Below, in pieces: positions 7,149 through 10,780 of a stretch of DNA of 10,780 nucleotides. Both the position numbers and the translations under genes were made by a program. This stretch comes from an uncultured Lachnospiraceae bacterium. GTDB lineage: Bacteria; Bacillota; Clostridia; Lachnospirales; Lachnospiraceae. The stretch spans positions 1 through 10,780 of the forward strand of contig CACWUI010000033.1 of the NCBI GenBank assembly GCA_902764045.1. The letters run 5' to 3'. Under the pieces are notes generated by a model. The model was given only the letters and a program-made list of their open reading frames with translations. It had not been told where the DNA came from and did no database searches. Within the stretch, counting starts at the first letter, position 1. Every line of letters starts with the position of its first letter.

Positions 7149-7592
7149 ATGAGAAAGAGACTTCAGGCTTCATTTACCGTGGAGAGTTCCTTTATAATAC
7201 CGATCTTTATCTTTATCATCCTTGCCCTTATGGCCTCCGGGTTCTACGCGCGGAATGTGATCATGATAAAAGCCTTTGCCTGGAAGGAGGGGATAAGGCT
7301 TGAGCATATGTCAAGCACCGAATCAAGATCCCGCAGCCAGGTGACGGTGTTTCAGGATCTGAAGGATGAGATACGGGACAATTCGGTATTTTTAAAGAAT
7401 GTAAACGTGTCCATAAGCTCCGGGAATAATACGGATACCACCATTAAGGTCAGCGGTGAAAACAGCCTGGCGGTGCCTGTTTTTTTTTCCGCCGCCGGGA
7501 TCGAGATAACGGAAAAGATAAAAGCAAACAATCCCGCCGCAGACCTGCGCAAATGGCATGGTCTGCAGCGGGTGATGGAGAACGCACGATGA
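7149..7592 (+). CDS. TadE-like pseudopilin (second copy type)
   Basis: This is a 147-aa minor-pilin-like protein. A short basic leader MRKRLQA is followed by SFTVESSFIIPIFIFIILALM. Cleavage after Ala7 puts Glu12 at +5, the signature recognised by prepilin peptidases, and residues 14-33 form the membrane helix. The remaining 110 residues are soluble and include KAFAWKEGIRLEHM and a strand-rich C-terminal half. No Cys/His tail is present, unlike the other TadE-like protein at 5898. ATG 7149 uses AGGAGG (7139-7144), which includes the stop codon of the peptidase gene, so the two are probably translationally coupled. It likely works as a minor subunit or pilus-initiating component; this role is known for TadE/TadF proteins elsewhere and inferred here. 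Confidence 0.8.
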   Translation: MRKRLQASFTVESSFIIPIFIFIILALMASGFYARNVIMIKAFAWKEGIRLEHMSSTESRSRSQVTVFQDLKDEIRDNSVFLKNVNVSISSGNNTDTTIKVSGENSLAVPVFFSAAGIEITEKIKANNPAADLRKWHGLQRVMENAR

Positions 7593-7601
7593 GGAGAAAA
7601 T

Positions 7602-8351
7602 ATGAATATAATAAAAGAGAACAACAAAGAATACGCCGTAATACCGGCGGGGGAGGGGAAGAAGGATTTTACCGAAAGAATGGTCCTGGAAAACCGCATC
7701 CCCGGGCTTTTGCCCGTAAGTGCAAGAGAATTTAACGGGGAAGCATCCTACTACTTTGACACCACGGGAAGGCGTGCATTTTCGGACAGCTTCCGAAACG
7801 AAAACGACTTCATGGGAGTGCCTGATGTGGAAGCCCTTTGCGAAAGCGTTATAAAAGTCTCACGTTCTGTGGTAGAATACCTTCTTGACATAGATGACAT
7901 TGACTTAAAGCCCGAGACATTATTTTTTGAGCCGGAAACGGGACTTTACGGATTCGTATATATCCCCGGGCGCAGCATGGAGGAAAGAGAAACCGGGGAT
8001 TTCAGGAGCGGTCTGCGTCTTGTATGGGAACGGGTCTTAAAAAAATTCTGCAGGGAAGCGGACAGGGATATTCTCATGAAGCTTTATGATATTTACCAGA
8101 AAATGACGGTGGATAATTTCAATCCGGAAACGGTTTTTGACATAAAGCAGAAAGAAAGACCGGCGGAGCCTGTGAAAGAGGTAAAGCCGGAACCGGAATT
8201 AAAGGAAGAGGACCTGTACGATAAGGAAAAGATAGAAGAGATCATCGAAAAGGAAGAAAAGGAGGAGAAAGCCCCGGGTAAAAGAAAAAAATACGCCATG
8301 TACGGCGGTATGGCAGCAGCGGCCATTATTGCCCTGGCGGTAGTGATCTGA
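7602..8351 (+). CDS. DUF6382-like membrane-anchored protein, FHA domain absent
   Basis: Residues about 1-180 match the pattern of DUF6382 proteins of Lachnospiraceae Tad clusters: an ENRIPGLLPVSAREFNGEASYYFD core, an SVVEYLLDIDDIDLKPETLFFEPETG central segment, and a C-terminal helix region. This is followed by a highly charged Glu/Lys/Pro linker (about 184-228) and one membrane helix at the extreme C-terminus (231-249), so the protein is tail-anchored with the folded part in the cytoplasm. From memory, relatives carry an FHA phosphopeptide-binding domain after this helix. Here a stop follows directly and no FHA-like sequence exists in the 66 nt before rarA. GAGGAG (7591-7596) sits five nt before ATG 7602. 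A regulatory or scaffold role in the pilus system is plausible but unproven. Confidence 0.75.
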   Translation: MNIIKENNKEYAVIPAGEGKKDFTERMVLENRIPGLLPVSAREFNGEASYYFDTTGRRAFSDSFRNENDFMGVPDVEALCESVIKVSRSVVEYLLDIDDIDLKPETLFFEPETGLYGFVYIPGRSMEERETGDFRSGLRLVWERVLKKFCREADRDILMKLYDIYQKMTVDNFNPETVFDIKQKERPAEPVKEVKPEPELKEEDLYDKEKIEEIIEKEEKEEKAPGKRKKYAMYGGMAAAAIIALAVVI

Positions 8352-8357
8352 AGGCTT

Positions 8358-8384
8358 TTGATTATATTAAAAAAATGATAGAAT
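8358..8384 (+). promoter_or_regulatory. Possible promoter for rarA and the phospholipase gene
   Basis: The 66-nt gap after the pilus cluster contains TTGATT (8358-8363) and TAGAAT (8379-8384), separated by 15 nt. Both boxes resemble sigma-A hexamers, but the spacing is two nt short. Shifting the -35 by one base (TTTGAT) gives 16 nt. No terminator is visible between the pilus cluster and rarA, so read-through from upstream is also possible. Confidence 0.4.
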
Positions 8385-8417
8385 AGAGCGAAATGATTCG
8401 GAAAAGAGAGTTGCTGC

Positions 8418-9746
8418 ATGGAACAGATGTCTTTATTTGACGGTATGGTACAGGAGCCTCTGGCTGCGCGGATGCGCCCGGAGAGCCCGGATGAATATGT
8501 GGGGCAGGAGCACCTTATGGGAGAAGGGAAGATCCTGCGCCGCCTGATAGAGTCCGACCGGATCTCATCCATGATATTCTGGGGACCGCCCGGAGTGGGA
8601 AAGACCACCCTTGCGCGGATCATTGCCCATACCACAAAGTCAGAGTTTATAGACTTCAGCGCCGTTACAAGCGGCATTAAGGATATAAGAAACGTTATGC
8701 AGCAGGCGGAGGAAAACCGCCACTACGGGGAGAGGACGATAGTCTTTGTGGATGAGATCCACAGGTTCAACAAGGCACAGCAGGACGCCTTTCTTCCCTT
8801 TGTGGAAAAGGGCAGCATCATCCTTATCGGTGCCACCACGGAGAACCCTTCATTTGAGATAAATGCCGCCCTTCTTTCAAGGTGCAGGGTTTTTGTTCTT
8901 AAAAGCCTTACCACGGAGGATGTGGTCAAACTTTTAAAAAATGCCTTAAGATCCGAAAAGGGTCTGGGGAGTCTTACCATAGATATAAGCGATGATATAT
9001 TAAATAAGATCGCCGTATTTTCAAACGGCGACGCAAGGGGGGCCCTTTCCATCCTGGAGATGGTGGTGTTAAACGGTGAGACAGCGGGGGACGGCAGCAT
9101 CCTTGTGACGGAGGAGATCTTAGAACAGTGCACTTCCAAGAAAAGCCTTCTTTATGATAAGAAAGGCGAGGAGCATTACAACCTTATCTCCGCCCTGCAC
9201 AAGTCCATGAGAAATTCTGACCCGGATGCCTCGGTTTACTGGCTTGCCAGGATGCTTGAAGCAGGGGAGGATCCTTTATATATAGCAAGGCGCGTGGTAC
9301 GCTTTGCAAGCGAAGACGTGGGGCTTGCGGACTACCGGGCGTTGGAACAGGCTGTGGCAGCCTATCAGGCATGTCACTTTCTAGGCGTGCCCGAATGCAA
9401 TGTGCATCTTACCCAGGCTGTGGTTTACATGGCCATGGCGCCCAAGTCCAATGCCATGGAAAAGGCTTACCTGTCTGCGAAGGCAGATGCTCTGGAAACC
9501 CTTTCGGAGCCGGTGCCCCTGCACATCAGAAATGCTCCCACCAAACTAATGAAGGAGCTGGACTACGGCAAAGGTTATGTGTATGCTCATGATACCGGGG
9601 AGAAGATGTCGGAAATGGAATGTCTGCCGGATGGGCTTGCAGGACGTGAGTATTACAGGCCTACGGATCAGGGATTTGAGGATAAGTATAAGGAAAGATT
9701 AAAGGCCATTAAGGATTGGAAGAAAGCCAAAAGGAGGAAGAAATGA
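8418..9746 (+). CDS. rarA: Replication-associated recombination protein A (RarA/MgsA, AAA+ ATPase)
   Basis: RarA is a cytoplasmic clamp-loader-like AAA+ ATPase acting at stalled replication forks (WRNIP1 family). The 442-aa length is normal. Motifs seen are PLAARMRPESPDEYVGQEHL (14-33), Walker A GPPGVGKTT (56-64), Walker B with DEIHRFNKAQQD (112-123), sensor 1 GATTENPSF (138-146), and the SRCRVF arginine-finger region (about 155-160). The C-terminal half includes SDPDASVYWLARMLEAGEDP and RRVVRFASEDVGLADYRAL, typical of the RarA tetramerisation domain. The first residues contain QMSLF (3-7), close to the beta-clamp-binding consensus. The ribosome binding site is weak (AGAGAG-like, about 8405-8410). 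It follows the pilus cluster after 66 nt and overlaps the next gene by ATGA. It is unrelated to pilus function. Confidence 0.96.
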   Translation: MEQMSLFDGMVQEPLAARMRPESPDEYVGQEHLMGEGKILRRLIESDRISSMIFWGPPGVGKTTLARIIAHTTKSEFIDFSAVTSGIKDIRNVMQQAEENRHYGERTIVFVDEIHRFNKAQQDAFLPFVEKGSIILIGATTENPSFEINAALLSRCRVFVLKSLTTEDVVKLLKNALRSEKGLGSLTIDISDDILNKIAVFSNGDARGALSILEMVVLNGETAGDGSILVTEEILEQCTSKKSLLYDKKGEEHYNLISALHKSMRNSDPDASVYWLARMLEAGEDPLYIARRVVRFASEDVGLADYRALEQAVAAYQACHFLGVPECNVHLTQAVVYMAMAPKSNAMEKAYLSAKADALETLSEPVPLHIRNAPTKLMKELDYGKGYVYAHDTGEKMSEMECLPDGLAGREYYRPTDQGFEDKYKERLKAIKDWKKAKRRKK

Positions 9747-10588
9747 AGACAGGAGTGATCGACGTCGGCGGCGGAATGCGTGATATTTACGGCTCCGGTG
9801 TCCTTGACCGATGCCTGAAGATGGGGATAAATTTCGATTACGGTATCGGAGTGTCAGCGGGATCAGCAAACATCGCTTCTTATATGAGCGGGCAGTATAA
9901 GAGGAATATTCCCTTTTATACTGATTACTCATATCGTAAGGAATATATGGGAGTGGGGAATTTCCTGCGCACCGGGTCCTTTCTTGATCTGGATTACATT
10001 TACGGGACCTTAAGCAACAAAGGCGGGGAGAACCCGTTGGATTATGAGGCGATGAAGCGCTCGCCCATGAAGTATGTGATTGTGGCTACGGATGCGGTCA
10101 CGGGTAAGCCCCGTTATTTTACAATGGAAGATATGAAGCAGGATGACTACGGCCCCATCAAGTGCTCAAGCTGTGTGCCCATTGTAAATAAGCCTTACGG
10201 ATTTCAGGGGAGGCTGTACCATGACGGCGGGCTTAGTGATCCTATTCCGCTGAAGAAAGCCTTTGTGGAGGAGAAGTGCGATAAGTGCGTGCTGATCCTC
10301 ACCAGACCGAGGGATTATTTACGGACCTCCGATAAGGACAAGAGGCGTGCACTTCTTTTAAAGCGCAGATATCCCGGCAGCGCAAGGAGGCTTGAAAAAA
10401 GGGCAGAGCTTTATAACCGTCAGCTGGATATGGCGCAGAAACTGGAGGCAGCCGGAAGGCTTCTTATCATAGCGCCGGACAGCATCGAGGGTATGGGGAT
10501 GCTTAAAAAAAATAAGGCGGGGAGCCTTGCTCTGTACAAGAAGGGGTGGCATGATGCCGGGAGGATACCGGAGTTTCTGGGATCATGA
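9743..10588 (+). CDS. Patatin-like phospholipase family protein
   Basis: This is a 281-aa patatin-fold hydrolase, probably a cytoplasmic or membrane-associated lipid acyl hydrolase using a Ser-Asp dyad. The glycine-rich oxyanion loop is at 9-13 (GGGMR), the nucleophile elbow GVSAG has Ser38, and the catalytic Asp161 is in DGGLSDP. The overall layout (FDYGIGVSAGSANIASY near the N-terminus, LTRPRDYLRTSDKDKRRAL and a basic YNRQLDMAQKLEAAGRLLIIAPDS tail) fits the YjjU-like bacterial patatin group with its C-terminal extension. An Asp follows GGGMR where a Gly is usual. ATG 9743 is chosen because AAGGAGG (9731-9737) lies five nt upstream. A TTG at 9716 is possible but weaker. Its start overlaps the rarA stop, so the two are probably one transcription unit. 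Substrate unknown. Confidence 0.9.
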   Translation: MKTGVIDVGGGMRDIYGSGVLDRCLKMGINFDYGIGVSAGSANIASYMSGQYKRNIPFYTDYSYRKEYMGVGNFLRTGSFLDLDYIYGTLSNKGGENPLDYEAMKRSPMKYVIVATDAVTGKPRYFTMEDMKQDDYGPIKCSSCVPIVNKPYGFQGRLYHDGGLSDPIPLKKAFVEEKCDKCVLILTRPRDYLRTSDKDKRRALLLKRRYPGSARRLEKRAELYNRQLDMAQKLEAAGRLLIIAPDSIEGMGMLKKNKAGSLALYKKGWHDAGRIPEFLGS

Positions 10589-10597
10589 GTTAAATAC

Positions 10598-10750
10598 CGG
10601 TCAGTTCATTGGCTTTGACAGGTGGTTTATTTTTCCGGCAGATGAGTCAAAATTTCTCGAAATGCCTAAGGCATTTCCTGGGAAATTTTTTCGGATCTGC
10701 ACGAAAAAATAACCCAAGTTGTCAAAGCCAACGAACTGACCGTTTTTTTT
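10598..10750 (+). terminator. Very long imperfect palindrome with T-tract; probable intrinsic terminator or palindromic repeat element
   Basis: Positions 10598-10620 pair with 10720-10742 over 23 nt with one mismatch (A10608). Further paired blocks nest inside: 10627-10634 with 10705-10712, 10638-10643 with 10695-10700, 10649-10656 with 10682-10689, and 10659-10666 with 10670-10677 around a 3-nt loop. The palindrome spans about 145 nt and is followed by eight T (10743-10750). It lies 10 nt after the phospholipase stop codon. The T-tract is only on the + strand side, which suits termination of the rarA-phospholipase transcript. The size far exceeds an ordinary terminator, so an inserted palindromic repeat is an alternative. 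The remaining 30 nt (10751-10780) show nothing I can name. Confidence 0.7.
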
Positions 10751-10780
10751 CGCATGATCACATGAGTACGGTTTATTCCG

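Noticed and set aside
7553..7735. 60-aa open frame spanning the junction of the second TadE-like gene and the DUF6382-like gene
   Set aside because: It overlaps two better-supported genes in another frame and is a low-complexity Arg/Gly/Lys product.
8093..8677. 194-aa open frame on the minus strand over the end of the DUF6382-like gene and the start of rarA
   Set aside because: It is antisense to two well-supported genes. Its Ser/Phe/Ile-rich product is what the reverse of Glu/Lys-rich coding gives.
10527..10712. 61-aa open frame at the end of the phospholipase gene
   Set aside because: It overlaps the phospholipase in another frame and runs into the long palindrome; no ribosome binding site or recognisable motif.
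10598..10742. Integron attC-like recombination site
   Set aside because: The palindrome has a suitable size, but I find no GTTRRRY/RYYYAAC core pair at the ends and no integrase or cassette structure nearby.
1..10780. CRISPR array, tRNA, rRNA, insertion sequence or prophage genes
   Set aside because: No regularly spaced direct repeats, no cloverleaf or rRNA motifs and no transposase, integrase or phage protein signatures were seen.

Overview
The window reads as chromosomal DNA of a low-to-moderate GC, single-membrane Firmicute, most likely a Lachnospiraceae (Clostridia) member of the Butyrivibrio/Roseburia type. The reasons are strong AGGAGG-type ribosome binding sites, a near-consensus sigma-A promoter, and a Tad/Flp pilus gene set in the form typical of that family (a Flp1-like pilin, a DUF5702-type protein and a DUF6382-type protein, with no secretin or outer-membrane Tad genes). 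The placement is inferred from protein family resemblance, not from a search. All genes lie on the + strand.

Positions 1-141 are an AT-rich leader with a TTGACA-17-TAAAAT promoter. Positions 142-8351 are one tightly packed cluster of ten genes: a TadZ/CpaE-like protein with a ruined P-loop, the TadA/CpaF motor ATPase, TadB, a TadC with an added extracytoplasmic Ig-like region, a 63-aa Flp pilin, a DUF5702-like protein, a TadE-like pseudopilin with a tandem Cys/His tail, a TadV/CpaA-like prepilin peptidase, a second TadE-like pseudopilin, and a DUF6382-like membrane-anchored protein without the expected FHA domain. Neighbouring genes overlap or are 7-24 nt apart, so they are probably co-transcribed and partly translationally coupled. 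In the inferred machine, TadA powers a TadB/TadC membrane platform, TadV cleaves the Flp pilin and the pseudopilins, and TadZ and the DUF6382 protein have accessory or localisation roles.

After a 66-nt gap with a possible promoter come two housekeeping-type genes: rarA (replication-associated recombination AAA+ ATPase) and a patatin-like phospholipase, overlapping by ATGA. The phospholipase gene is followed by an unusually long imperfect palindrome (about 145 nt) ending in eight T residues, which is either a very large intrinsic terminator or a small palindromic repeat element acting as one.

No tRNA, rRNA, CRISPR array, transposase or integrase was seen. The main novelty candidates are the Cys/His-tailed pseudopilin, the Ig-like insertion in TadC, the P-loop-less TadZ, the FHA-less DUF6382 protein and the long terminal palindrome.
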